A stretch of 64,000 bases of DNA. It comes from Phylloscopus collybita. Its lineage: Eukaryota > Chordata > Aves > Passeriformes > Phylloscopidae. A program made the position numbers and the translations under genes. This document shows, piece by piece, positions 1-13,500 of the stretch; positions within the stretch are counted from its first letter, which is position 1, and every line of letters begins with the position of its first letter. A model generated the notes under the pieces. The model ran no database searches. It was not told the DNA's origin and was given only the letters and a program-made list of their open reading frames with translations. The stretch is from contig JAJNNQ010000005.1 in assembly GCA_027886175.1 (NCBI GenBank), positions 191,001 to 255,000 of the forward strand. The letters run 5' to 3'.

Positions 1-2023
1 GAGGTGAGTGACAGATGATATCTAACAGTTAGTCTATGAGGTTTTGAAATTAAAAACATGTTAGAGAGTCCCTGCTGTTTACAATTAAGCATAAACAGAG
101 CAGAAGATCTTTATAGAAAGGTATTGCTTTACACTTGGAGACAAGCATGAAACCAGTGCAACTGGGACACGTTTTGTTCACCCTACTTTGTTCTGGTGGC
201 CCCCATATTAAGAATTCAAGTAGAAAGTTCAACATGAGCTATAGAGAAACTTGGCTATATTATGAATTGTTTAAAAAATTAATGCAACAAAATTTCTTGT
301 CATTTGATCATTGGATTGACCATTTGGGACATGGAAAGCTTCTGCAGCTAATTTGAATTGTAATCTAGAGCCACCAGTGTTTGAAGTTATGTGTTTTACT
401 TATGCACTATACTGAATTTACAGTAAGGTGGTTAATTTAGGTCAGTTTCTATATTTTGTGCCTACACTTAAAAGAAGAAAAGCGCAAAACCTACTTCAAG
501 TAATATTAAATGATGTCTTGATGCATATTCACTGAAGCTTGGATACTCAACAGCTGAAAAGTTTAAATCAACTCATAAACACAAACCACAGTGTTCATGG
601 CCATAGAAAATAATTTATCTCCTTCACTATGCAAATTTCAGTCAAAAATAAGTAGATCTTTTGTCTGATTAAAGCTATTTGGTTTAATATCCTTCAAGTT
701 TACTGTGATTTTTGGTATGGTTACATAATTATGGATTTAATAAATAAGAAAGGGGAATGGGCTGAGAGAGTTCTGTAGATATAAGGCCATTTTTCAGACA
801 TTCGTTTGGAATCTTCTTTCACCTATTGAACTAAGATTAATCTGTATATTAAAAAATACTTTTAGTTCAAGAAGAAGCCCTATATAAGAAGAAAATATTT
901 GATTCGTTCTGTTTTTAGAAGTGGGTTTGAGATTCCCTACTTAAAAGTACATTAAAAAAAATCATTCTTTTTAGCATGAAAAATGGCCTAAGGAGTGTCC
1001 TGGAAGTAACATCTATGAAATAGTTTCAAAGAACTTCCTAGGTTTCACGGTGAAAACCAAAAAGAGATTTTTCACTCTAGTTTTCTGTACCAGGTATGAA
1101 TTTGGCAAGCTGCATTTTTTAAAAACACTTCCAAATATTCTTAGAAAGAGAAACCTGTGATGGAAATATTGACAAACTTGATACTATTTTGGTAGAAGTT
1201 GGGTGCTGTAATAATATCTAAAACACATAAAATATGTGACGTTTGTAATTCCTCGTGCAGGAAATGCACCGTGGTAACATAGTGTGATGGTTGTATCTTG
1301 CCACTGGAGAGATCGCTCCATCTCAAGAGTGTATGAAGCTCTGTGATTTCTTCCTGGCCTGGTGGGTAAATAGAGGGCTTCATCTCTTTATAGTATTCAG
1401 CTGCTGCTTAAATGATATGCCTGTCCACTGTGTAACACCATGAAAACTTTGTTCATGGAAAAGCAATTATAAGCAGCATTATCTCATTAGGAATTCATTA
1501 ATACTATGACCATGTTAATATTGAATCATTTCTTTATGAATGGCTGGCTGCCTGCTATTTGTGTCTTCTGTCAGATAGTTTTTAATAAAGATAAATAAAT
1601 AACTAGTTTTCTTTAAATATGTTAAAATTCTGTATTTGTACTCACCATATCTTAGAGAAAATGTAGAATCAAACTTGGCACTGGCTTTAAAAAATGAGAG
1701 ATTTTCAGAATATCATATTTTTTTATCAATGAAAGTTAAATGGAAAAATAAGGTCATTGACCATGCATTGAATTTCAGGTTTTGAACTGAGAGGCAAGTT
1801 GCAACTGGATAACCTAATGCAAATATTAGCAGCTTTACCTATATCAGCATCACCTTTTCAACATAATTGCCACATATGTAGTGCATGGGTTTATTGAGAA
1901 CTGTGATGCCAAGCACCAAATCAGACTGTCATGCAACTGTCATGCAACATTTCCTTTCAACTTTGCTAATTTGAAATTAATTATCTCGAAAAAAAATTCT
2001 GTGAATCTGTGAGTGAGGTCACA

Positions 2024-2862
2024 TGGCACACATAGGACCAGGGTATCAGGCCCAGCCAGCATGGGTTAAGGAAAGGCAGGTCCTGCCTGACCAAGCTGAT
2101 CTCTTTTATGATGAGCTAACCCACCCAATGGATGGAGGAAAGGCTGTGGATGTGCCTACCTGTATTTCAGCAAAGCCTTTGATGCTGTCTGGGTGACTGG
2201 GGGCAGAGAGTGCCACATCCACTATTCAGTCACTAGTGGGGTTCCTCAGGGCTCAGTTTTGGGCCCAATTCGGTTTAATATCTTTATGGATGACCTGGAT
2301 GAAGGGATTGAGGCCCAGGCCAACAGTGTTAGGTTCAACAAGGCCATGGGTCCTGCTGTTGGGTCACCACAGTGACCCAATACAATACTTCAGGCTTTGG
2401 GCAGGGTGGCTGGAAAGCCCCTCAACAGGAAAGGGCCTGTAGGTGCTGGTTGACAGTGTCTGAATGTGAGCTGGGTGTGCCCAGGTCACACAAGAAGGCC
2501 AATGGCATCCTGGCTTGGATCAAGAACAGCATGGCCAGCAAGACCAAGGTAGTGACTGTCACTCAGTACTGGCCACTGGTGATGCCACATCTCAAATCTG
2601 GGGGTCAGTTCTGGGCCCTGTACTGCAAGAAAGACATCAAGGGGCTGAAGTGTGCCCAGAAAAGAGCAAAGGAGCTGGAAAAGGGTCTGGAGAGTCAGTC
2701 ATTGGGGAGTGGCTGAGGGAGCTGGTTTGTTTGGCCTGCAAAAAAGAAAGCCTGGGGGGACCTTCTCAATCTCTACAACTCCCTGACAGGAGGGTGGAGC
2801 CAGGTGAGGGACAAAAGAAGAGGGCCTCAAATTGTGCCACAGGAGGTTCAGGTTGAAAACAC
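2024..2862 (+). mobile_element. CR1 LINE fragment, 5'-truncated and decayed, sense orientation
   Basis: The stretch follows the typical 3' half of a CR1 element: the region for 'F.KAFDAV', then '[12 protein letters not shown]' and '[11 protein letters not shown]' of the reverse transcriptase at about 2230-2310. After that come the downstream 'KKANGILAWI' and 'LKSGGQFWAL' regions at about 2490-2620. Frames are broken by stops and small indels, so it cannot encode an active enzyme. It is truncated at both ends and lacks a clear 3' microsatellite tail. CR1 is the dominant LINE of birds, which supports the host assignment. Confidence 0.9.
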
Positions 2863-3693
2863 GTTTCAAACCCAGAAAAATAGTTGGCTGTTTAGTTCCA
2901 AAATGTTTAAAGAATTTCCATGCAGGTGCCTTATAGCTGTCTGTCTTTCTCCTTGAACAACGTGGAAGAATATTATTTATTTCCAAGCTTCCTGTGGTAC
3001 ATTGTGGTGTAAGGTTTGAAGATGCCTCAATGAAGGGCTAAGGATTCTACAACTGAAAAACTGTAAAACGGTTTTAAGAGACCTTCTTGCTCTAATCTAG
3101 ACCTTTTAAAGGGTGCATAGCCTTGTTAATAATCTGGCGTGGAAGACAAGACGATCATCAATTAAATGTGTCCTCTAAGAGTCTGGATTTTTTCTCACCT
3201 GGATACCTTGTTTTCTGCAACTGAAAGCTTTGAATCGTCCAATAATTAGAAGACGCCTCTTATTTCTGCATCTCTCCTGTCTATTTTCCTTATTTACCAT
3301 GCAACTTTTGTGACCTGTGTATTAAAGATAATTGGAGATTGTATGTTCAATTTAGATTGTACTTTTACAGTATGTGGGACTACTTATGCTACAGGCAATA
3401 GGAGAGTAGAATGGTATGGTTTCAGTAAGTCTTGTGTATTATAATACCTCTGCTTTCCCAAAGAGACTTTAGTCCATGTTCCTTGCTATCCAAACTGGTT
3501 TTTCTTTCTTTGTGTCATAAATGAACTTCTCTGTGTATTAAACAAATATTTTTCAAAGCAAGCTGAAACTGAAACTGCCCTGTTGTCCAGCTGTACAAAT
3601 TTGGATATAATTCCAAGATTGTTTAAAAGACGATTTGATAAAAACAACTTGTGACCATCCTGGTTTTGGACATGTTACTGCAGATAACGGGTT

Positions 3694-3916
3694 CATAGAA
3701 TGGTTTGGGTGGGATGAGATTTCAAGATTGTCTAGTCCAACTCCCTGCCACAGGCAGGGACAGCTTCCACTATCCCAGGCTGCTCCAAGCCCTGTCCAGC
3801 CTGGCCTTGGACACTTCCAGGGATCCAAGGGCAACCACAACTCCCCTGAGCACCCTGTGCCAGGGCCTCACCACCCTCCCAGGGAAAAAAAAAATTCTTC
3901 CCAATATCCAATCTTA
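3694..3916 (-). mobile_element. CR1 LINE 3' end, antisense
   Basis: Read on the minus strand this is the terminal part of a CR1 element. On the plus strand it shows the reverse complement of the CR1 3' untranslated region ('tctagtccaactccctgcca', 'cagcctggccttggacactt', 'ctcaccaccctcccaggg'). It begins at 3694 with 'catagaat', the complement of the 8-bp ATTCTATG motif that ends CR1 elements. It is 5'-truncated, as most copies are. Confidence 0.9.
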
Positions 3917-4512
3917 GTGTTATTGTGCATGTTTAATTCAACATTTAACGTTTTTTGTTCTGAAAACAGCTTTGCAAGGGGTATTTTTCAGGCTAAGTAT
4001 TCAGAACTAAATATGCATTATAGTTCAGTAGTCTGGAAGGGTATGGAATAGGACAAGAAACAACAGTATTCAGAAGTACTGCCAAAGTCAATCTCCATCA
4101 TTCAAATGTACTTCAAAATTATTAAAAGGGGAACTACTTATCATTTTACATTTTTTATATATGATTTATTTTTACAGAAGCAAAAAATGAGATCAGTGTA
4201 TAATTGAAAGTTGAAAAAAGTATTTCTGCATTTGAGTAAGCTAAAAGATTATACAATACTTACCCAGTGATTCATTTGAGCAGAGTGGTGGCAGTAGTGG
4301 TGGTTTGGTTTTGTCAGATTCACTCCATTTCCAGAAAAAGAAAATATTCTGATAATTCATTGAAAGTCAATCCAAGTTGGTTAAATGATTGTAACCTTTC
4401 CAGTAAATTTAGATTCTAAACTATAGGGCTATCTGATTTTCTGTAAATACAGGTAATTTTATAAATGTTCAATATCTTAATAGTGAATTAAAATTCTGCA
4501 TGTTATTTACAG

Positions 4513-4551
4513 GGCCCAACTGTTCAGACCTCGCTCTCTGAATCTCCAGTG
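4513..4551 (+). other. NR2C2: Open upstream segment of the first visible NR2C2 coding exon
   Basis: After the acceptor at 4511-4512, the 13 codons before the ATG at 4552 are open and in frame (GPTVQTSLSESPV). They may be 5' UTR or part of an N-terminally extended isoform that starts in an upstream exon. A longer TR4 isoform of about 615 residues is known in human, 19 residues more than the 596-residue form; this is from memory. Confidence 0.6.
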
Positions 4552-7500
4552 ATGACCAGCCCTTCCCAGCGTATCCAGATAATTTCCACAGACTCCTCTG
4601 TAGCTTCACCACAACGCATTCAGGTAAAATCCATTAATTAACCAACTATCAAGACTTTTCTTTTTTTCTCCTTCTCCCACTTAGCCTAATACAAAAGCAT
4701 GATAAAGACTGTGGAATACTTCCTTTAAGTCTTGTGAGAACAGATAATTTTTAGTGAAAACTAAAATTCTTTCTCCCTCATTATTTATTTGGTGCTGACC
4801 AGATGGCTGTGTGTAATAGTTAGCCAGTGAGGAGAATTTACACAGGGTAAACCTTGCCTACACAAGCAAATCTCCTGAGCTCTGGCCACAGCAAAGGGTG
4901 AGATATTGTCAACAGAAATCTGAGATCATCTCCAAGTGCATTCCTCTTCCCACTTATTTAGGAGCCAGTACAAGATTAATCTGTTTAGCACAAAGTTGGC
5001 CTTTGGGAATGCTGCACCGTGGGTATTTGTTACTGGTAGATAATAAAAAGATGCCATTGATGTATCAGAATGTACTCAATGGCAAATTATATAGGACTTA
5101 TTAAAATTTAATGAAATACTAGCAATGCATATTGATATAGTTACCAGGCAAAATAAAGATCATGCTACCAGACAACTGTATCAGAAACAGAGATCTTCCA
5201 TCATAAGAGAATCCTGAGAATTGGCATGTGAGACAATAAGGCTGCCTGATTCCATCTTTTGTTGATAACTTTAAGGAGTAGCATCTTACATAAAATATGT
5301 AGGTAAAAAATGCATAGGTAGGCGTTAACTGGAGAACATCTCCTTAGTGCCATTTATAAAGAAAAATTGGAGAGAGCTTCTTTGTAATTTTTCACTGATA
5401 TAATTCTGAGATGGAATGAAAGGTTTTAAAACATAAAATTTACTGTGGTCATGAATTTCTTCAATGTTTTACAGATTGTGACAGATCAGCAAACAGGTCA
5501 GAAAATTCAGATAGTGACAGCAGTGGATTCAGCTGTGTCTCCAAAACAACAGTTCATTTTAGCTAGTCCAGATGGAACTGGTGCAGGAAAGGTGATCTTG
5601 GCAGGACCTGAGACATCTAATGCCAAGCAGCTTATCTTTACCACCACAGACAACATTGTGCCAGGCAGAATTCAGGTAAATACAGTAAATTAGATAAACC
5701 ATGGAATTTTGGTTTTAATTTTTTGTTTCTAAACTAAGTCTAAATTGCTTTAAGACCAATTGCAGCAGTTTTCTCATGACATGGATCAGACATACTAATT
5801 TTAGGCTTAATTGTTCAATCATAAATCCTTCAGTCTTCACCTACCTCATGTATTCCATTGCACTCATCATCCCTTTTCATGTGTTCTCATTCAAGTTCCA
5901 AAGACATAAGTGAATACTTAAGACAGTACTTGTGAGAAATGCTGGGATTTCTCGGTCTGCTCAAGATTCACAGATATACAGCAGTACAACTCACCTGAGC
6001 AAATTTACATGAGTTCCTACATTACATTCAGTATCAAGACATTGCAATAAAGCTCTGTGACATTTTTTTGTGGGTCTTGAGCATAATCTACATGAACAGG
6101 ACCTTTGCAAAGCCAATGATGTAAGCAATGTACCTCTCGAGAAATTTCAGATTTCTTCCTAGAAGTCTTTAAAAAAAGAATAAAACAAAAGAAAAAGTGC
6201 CTGGTCATTCTTGTTACTGTTACAATAGAGAATATTTTACAGGAAGAAGAGTAATTTTTACATAAATATTTAAAAAGTGGTATTAACCACTTCTAACCAG
6301 TCTTCTAAGATTCATTCTTTCAATACTAAATAGGATTTCTGAAATTACAGAGGGGTTGAGTTTTTTAATTTTTCTTGGTTAAATGGAATGTTCAGGACAG
6401 AAGTTTTTGAATCTGAGGCCTTTGGAAGCTAAACTGTTTCTATGGTAGATATGAGCTCCAAGTTATCCCTTCTGAACCACACATCCCTAATAGCCAGAGA
6501 TGAGATAGATGGGAACAGCATCTAAAAGCCACCTGTCTTTAGCTAAGATATAGCAGCTGCTTGAGAGTATTTACTCTCAAGAAGGGAAAAATACTGTTGA
6601 TTGCACAAGTGAGGAAACATTTGTACTAAACAAAGCTAGCAGTTTTATTTGTAATTTGTTTTGATATAACTGTTTGTTGATTGTCAGTAAGAACTCTCAT
6701 TAAATTGCATTTTATACTACTTAATTTCATTCCACGTCATACTTATTCATAAATTCAGTGCCCTCTTGTTAGCTGATACACCAATCTTGTTCTATAGGCA
6801 AAGCTCCTTACCTTGTTATCTGGCTAATTACATTTTTTTGTTCTGGAATTTTGCTTTAGATAGTGACAGACTCTGCTTCAGTGGAACGTCTGCTAGGAAA
6901 AACTGATGTTCAGCGGCCCCAGGTAGTAGAATATTGTGTAGTCTGTGGTGATAAAGCATCAGGTAAGGAAGCCTACAAAGTGGTATTGAGGAAATTTGCT
7001 TGAAAGGATGACTGGGATGAAGAGATGATTTTTCATGTGCTTTAACTGATTTTAGTTATGCTCATGACAAAAGCAATTGAGTTTTTAAATAGAAAAACAT
7101 ACTCTGTATCTATACACGAAAAATGGCTAAACTCTGCTTGGAAGAATATTAGGTTTTTTCCTTGAACTGAAGCATATGATAAATTGGCTGAAAGATAAAA
7201 TAATGATTAAATTGCTCCTGGTAATTGAAAAAGACTACTTGAAGCATCTAGTTAAGTTCCCCACAGTGATGCACAACCATGAAATAAACATATCACCTAA
7301 GAATGTCTAACTGCTCCAAGAAAATGCTTCTTAGTGCTCTCTAACAAACTTAACACTTCCTGGTAGATTTTGTTCTTCTACTATCACAAAACAAGTCAAG
7401 CAGAGATCACATGAATCCTCAGTGTTTCAGATCCATGCAGTAAGAAGGAGTCTTAAAATAAAATTTTTATATTAGTCAAGGGGGTGTTCTATGTTTTCAT

Positions 7501-10500
7501 CCTAGAGAGAAGACACCCTTCTGTCTCTTTTTCTCACTTTCTTTTATTTCTTTAAGTATTTATGTAATTAAAACAATACAGGAATTAATATGGATAGGAA
7601 ATTTTAAATGAAGGTTGCATTTTAAATTTTGGTGCAAAATTACTTGTTTTCTGAAATTACTTGAGCTCTTAGCCGGTATGTTCTCTAAATGTATCCTATA
7701 GTCTATAATAGCAGATAGAATTGTATCTGTACATATACAGAATGGGAACTTCATCAAACGCACATTCAGAAATAGGCTGAGCCTTCCTCTCCTCTCCACT
7801 CTCACCAAAACACCTGACAATAGGTAAACCAGAAATATCATGAGACTGTGGTAATGCTTTCATGGTCCAAAATGTTGGCACAAATACAAAACAAAGGGTG
7901 ACTTACAGTGTTTTACTTGTGTAAAATGAATATTTCTATGCTAAAATATAAGTAATTTCCAACTGATAACAATATATATGTTTCCTAGGTCGTCACTATG
8001 GTGCTGTCAGTTGTGAGGGATGCAAAGGTTTCTTTAAAAGGAGTGTAAGGAAGAATTTGACCTACAGTTGTCGTAGCAACCAGGACTGTATCATCAATAA
8101 ACACCATCGGAATCGATGCCAGTTTTGTAGGCTTAAGAAATGTCTAGAAATGGGCATGAAAATGGAATGTGAGTGTTAAGTACTCAATGTGATATTGTGC
8201 CTATCAAGTAACAATTATGTGGACTACCACTTGTTAGTGTGTTCTCTATGTTTTGGTATATGTTGCTTGAAGGAAATAACTTTTGGCAGCATCTACTGCA
8301 CCTCTCTTTCATCACCATTTTATGTCTGAGGTGCAGTAGTGGTTTGTTTTGAACCATGTCTCCAAGTACTGTTGTCTTTGAGGAGCCCAGTTACAGCCTT
8401 ACTTAGAATGCATGTTCCAAACACAGCGTATGTTTATAATAGAAAATATTTTTACATGGATCTGCATGAGTCTGAGTCTAATGTTCTGTTTTGAGAATCT
8501 GCTTTCCTTCCAGTTTATTTTTGTGGCTTTTTTAACCAGTGATAGAAAGTAGTTAGTCTTTTTTTCCCCTCTTTTTAAATTTTTATGTTAATTTGATAAT
8601 CTGTGAGCAGTGTTTTATGAAGCATTGTATAAACTGTCATGTGTTTTAAAATATCCTTTCCTATTTGTATGCAGTACTTCATACATTTCCAGTGCTTGCA
8701 GCCAAACACTTGCTTCAATATGTTTTTGTTTTCAGTTTATATCACTTGTTCTTTAATTCAGCACTATGTGAAACAATTACAAGGTTGTCTTGTGATCTGA
8801 TCTAAGCAGGGTAAGTTCCAACCACTGAGTTCAAGGGAGGCAGAACTTTAAGCTGTAAATAGGGACATAATTGTTGTATTTGCACTCTGAAACTCCAGAC
8901 CTGTTGTGATGATTCTGGTGCTTTGCACACAACGTGCTGGGTATAAGATGAGAAGTTTGTACAAGAAAAACTGCTGCAGTTCCAGAAAGTAAACCATTCT
9001 TAACTGGAAATGATTAGGGTATATGTTTACTGACTTCACTGGCTTTGGATCAGGCTTCTGATTAATATGTATTCACCAAGCCAGTAAATTTGATACAACT
9101 TTTAAGCCACTAAATTTTGCTAGTAGTAACAATATTAACAAAAAAAAAATCACAAACTAAGTAATGCTTGCTGGTTATAAGAATAACTTTCTGTAATATG
9201 TTTAATAATAGTATTTTAATATAATAAAGATGCAATTTTCACTTTCTTTACAAGTTAAAAAGTAACTGCTTCTTAATATTTTTATTAAAAAGATGCTCCA
9301 CTTATTAGGCACTTCAGAGACTGAACTTAGTTTGTTTCAATTCTCAAGTATATATTTAGATTATAAAAGGGTTAGTTTTGAAACACTCTTCCCTAACTGG
9401 GTGGAATTAATGGCTGTGAGTGAAGTGTATGTCATGCAGAGAGTATCCTCTCAAGGAATTAACCTGCATCTCTCAGGTAACTTGCCTCTTGACTTTTTCA
9501 GGGTTCCTTCTGGGTTTGCATTGTTTTATGTCATCCAGAATAGGAATGTGCCTAGCATTTAGATATAGCTGTGCCTGTAAAAAAAAAAAAAAAATTGAAA
9601 ACACAATCTGTAGAATCTTCCAATTTATCAAATGCCAAAAAAAAAAAAAAGTAGTATTTTATTCCAAATGAGAAAACTTGAAGCAAAAGATCAATCAGTG
9701 ACTTTCTTAGTTAAGAGAATATATAAAAATACACATACTCACAGATATAGTAACATTTGAGCCTCCGTTTTTTCACTCTTGGTATTAAACTTCCACTTTT
9801 GCAGTGAGCTAGTACACGATCATAAGTGCAGGAATTTTACTTACTTTTTGTATTTTTTGTTTGAATTATTTCCTTTCAAATCTGTATGTTTCTATCTTTA
9901 TGTAGCAGTTCAAAGTGAAAGAAAACCTTTTGATGTACAGCGTGAAAAACCAACCAACTGTGCAGCTTCTACTGAAAAAATCTATATAAGAAAAGATCTT
10001 CGAAGCCCTCTAATAGCAACTCCAACATTTGTGGCAGATAAAGATGGGACACGGTAAGTACCTCAGTTCCACACATCTTCTTTCATGTTATTTCTGCAGT
10101 CACACCTATATTCTTTCTCCCCTCTGATCTCAGAGGGAACAGAAAAGAACTCTAATGCACGCATCATCTGTTTCCGTTACCAAGGCTGTTGTAGGTTCTG
10201 CTTCTCATGAAAGTTTTTATGTCTGCGTACAAGTATATGGTTTTCAGTTCAGAGCTGGCTCTTGTCTAGCCAGGTCAAAGCAATGTAGAGCAAGTGAATG
10301 ATATTCAAGCAGAAAGCATGTAGGCTAATGGGGTGATGCATTCGGGTTAGCACTTCTCTGAAATCAGGTCTGCAAATGGCAGACTCCGGCTTCCTTTTCC
10401 TAAAGACAGTAGTCTGGGAGACTCAGTGGCTGCTGATTCAGATTGCAAGAGACTGGTTTCAACAACAGCAAAACAGCAGCTTCCTTTACTATATGGGAGA

Positions 10501-13500
10501 TACTCCAAGATGGTTCCTGCTCTCTCAGATGTGTCCTTAGGCAGTGAGTGTGAAATGCACATCATTACAAACAAAGGCACAATTCCTTTTTTTCTGAATA
10601 GAATAAAAAAGTCTAGGTTAAATATGATATTTTTAAAACTGTAGTTTATGAATGGTTGAGAACTGTGGACCTGATATTTCTGGGTCTGAGAAATTTTTCC
10701 TTGGGAAAAGTTAGCAGCTGCTAGCAGGCTAAAATCTCTCAGAGCCAGAAATATCAGGCCCAGAGAGAACCATATAAAAAATGGGATTTTATTATTCAGT
10801 TTTCATATGGGGTGAAGTGTGTGCGTTTAATTTTTTATATACATATTCCTTGTTGAACAAATGACACCGCAGTTAGGAAGTTTGGGCTGCAGGTTTCTTG
10901 GAGAATTGTTTTTCAGTGGTCTTGTTTGAAAGAAATCTTCACAGACACATTTACTTCTTAGAAATTTCCTTGAGCTACAGATCTATTACAGACCCATAAA
11001 CAATACTGTAGTCATTAAGAACCACTCTGTTATATATGTAGGGTTCAGATTTGCATAATGCATGATAATTTGCTGCCTGTGCTCGTTCACAATGATAGCT
11101 GTTAGTGTCAGACCCCTTGTACTGTAACATCCTGCAGCCTGCACCTGTGTTGTGTGCATTGATGTCATGTTATGGACCCTTGGAGCATCACATAAGTAGC
11201 AAATAAACTTGCTGACTGCAAAGACTTTACACTGTTTCCCTAAATTAGATACTGCAGAGGGGAAGCAGCATCGTCAAAAAGCAGCAGAAATGAAGGCAGC
11301 AGAGATTTTATGCAGGCTTTGATTACATGACTGTTTCTGACTGTATTTTGGAATGAAAAAAATATTTTAATTACTTTTATTCAATGCTGGCTGTTGTCGT
11401 CTTGGAATGAAGAGTTATGCCTTCCTCCAAAGTCTAATATAAAACTAGAGCTGCTAGGTGACTTCTTGAGAGCATGAGAAGACAAAAACTTTCCTTGAAG
11501 CAGACTAAACCAGAACAAAAAGCAAATGAGAAGATACGCATTTGGGAAGTTCTCATTGTTTTGCACTGGAATTTAAAAGATATTTCAGTCTTTCTGTCTT
11601 TCAAGCTACTTTTTGAGAACTGTTTCAGAAAGACTTATATCCTGATAAACCGTAAGCTTCACTAAATTGTTTATTTAAAAATTGGTAATTCTTTTTATGC
11701 TGTCATAAGTTGTTACACGTTCTTCTGATTAATGGAAAATACTGTTGACCATCAGATGCCTTATGCTTTTAAACAGGTCAACTGGTCTTCTTGATCCAGG
11801 AATGCTTGTGAATATTCAGCAGCCTTTGATCAGGGATGATGGTACAGTCCTCCTAGCTGCTGATTCCAAGGTATTAGTGGCTCACTTCAGTTCTGAGCAT
11901 ATCTATTAATTTGTTCAGATTACTTTAGCTATTGTACACAGTCTCATATAGTTGTTGCTCTTGAGAAGATAAGGTTGTGATAAGTGTGAAGAAGTGTATG
12001 AATGGATGTAATAAATTGATCAGTAGGATTGTGGTTTCTTTTGGCAAGCATATTTCTGCAAAAAGTCAGAACCACACAGTAGTTCTCCATGTGATGTCTC
12101 ATCTGGGATTAGGATTGATAATTAGAATAGGATTTAAAGATAATTGAGAGCCGTTGTTCTTCCTGGCATTGAGGAGGAAAGAAAAGGTGCACAGGGGAAA
12201 AAGAACAAAAAGATTAAAAATGGGGGGGGGGGGGGGATTATGTATGATATATTAATTATACTTTTGATTTACTAATTTAGTGTTTCCTTTTTAGGCTGAA
12301 ACAAGCCAGGGTGCCTTAGGAACACTAGCAAATGTCGTAACATCTCTTGCTAATCTCAGTGAGTCACTAAATAATGGAGATACTTCTGAAGTTCAACAGG
12401 AAGAGCAATCTGCAAGTGAGATTACACGGTATGCATTTATATTTACACCTCTGTTTCTCTGTAAATGTATATTTACAACTTCCATTCTATGTGGTGTATC
12501 CTTACACTCATTCATTAAAGGAACTTGCATTGTCACACCAGACACAGTAGAGATTGTCAGATTGCCCCTACCTTGAAACACAAAACCAGTTCTTTAAAAA
12601 TCAATTTTGTCTCTTGTCCTCACGTGAAGAGCTGTGTCCTCTGTTACAATTGTAATGTTATGAAGATTTGGTTCTCAGAAAAATAATAAATGACTAGTTT
12701 GTGACCTTGAAAGACTCTGAGAATAGCAACACTTGAGTGCCATTTTATTTCACAAGTGTGTTTTATGTAAGCTTCTCCTGTGCAATGCTTGTGCCCTTAG
12801 CTCTGCTCTTTAGGGGTCTGCATTGCTGCAGATTTATTTTTGAGATTGTGCTGCCATAAAATCTCTTGGTAATGTAGATTTAGAAAGAGTTTGAAGTCTT
12901 TCTTTTCTTCATTAATGAAAAATATATTAAGAAGGAGCATGGGATATTAAAATTTCAAGCATAGCTTGAGATATGCAAGGCTGGGATTTTTTTTGTTGGA
13001 TTTTTAGGGTTTTTTTGTGGGGGGAGGCAGGTTGGTTGAATTTAGCAGTATAGGTTAATAGGATAAAAATACTTGTACTCAAAATTGTTCACTGTTTCTC
13101 AAAAAGAAGATTTTTAGGAGGAGCTTAACTGTTGTGATTTAGGAATGGTATTCTCCAATTTAATGTTCACACTTAAACTATGCTGCCACTTGCTCCTCCT
13201 CCATCTCGAGTCTTCGGCATCAAAGGCAGAGATCACAGGTTGCAATAGGAGCAATTTACTGGAAACAGCAATGAGACTAGCAAACAAATAGTAACAGCAA
13301 AGTGAAATGGTAATAGCAGCAGTATTAATAACAAAAGATGTAAGAAAAGAAACGATTTACACAGAAAAGCCCCTGCTTTTCTGGCCACTACACTGACTGG
13401 AAGATACGACCTGTGGAGGGAGAGAGAGAGCACGAGAGAGAGAGAGAGAAGGACATTAATTAAGACTTTTAAGTCTTTCACTTGAACTCTTCAAATTAAA

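Larger units (their letters stand above)
1..4512. other. Upstream or first-intron sequence of NR2C2; no coding gene seen
   Basis: This AT-rich stretch lies 5' of the first recognisable coding exon of NR2C2. Its open reading frames are short and resemble no protein I know. The only identifiable content is two CR1 LINE fragments, listed separately. The exon that begins at 4513 has a splice acceptor just upstream, so at least one earlier NR2C2 exon must exist in this stretch or left of the window. I could not locate it. Confidence 0.6.

Noticed and set aside
2193..2856. Short reverse-transcriptase-like and adjoining frames
   Set aside because: They are fragments of a decayed CR1 LINE with frameshifts and stops, not a host gene.
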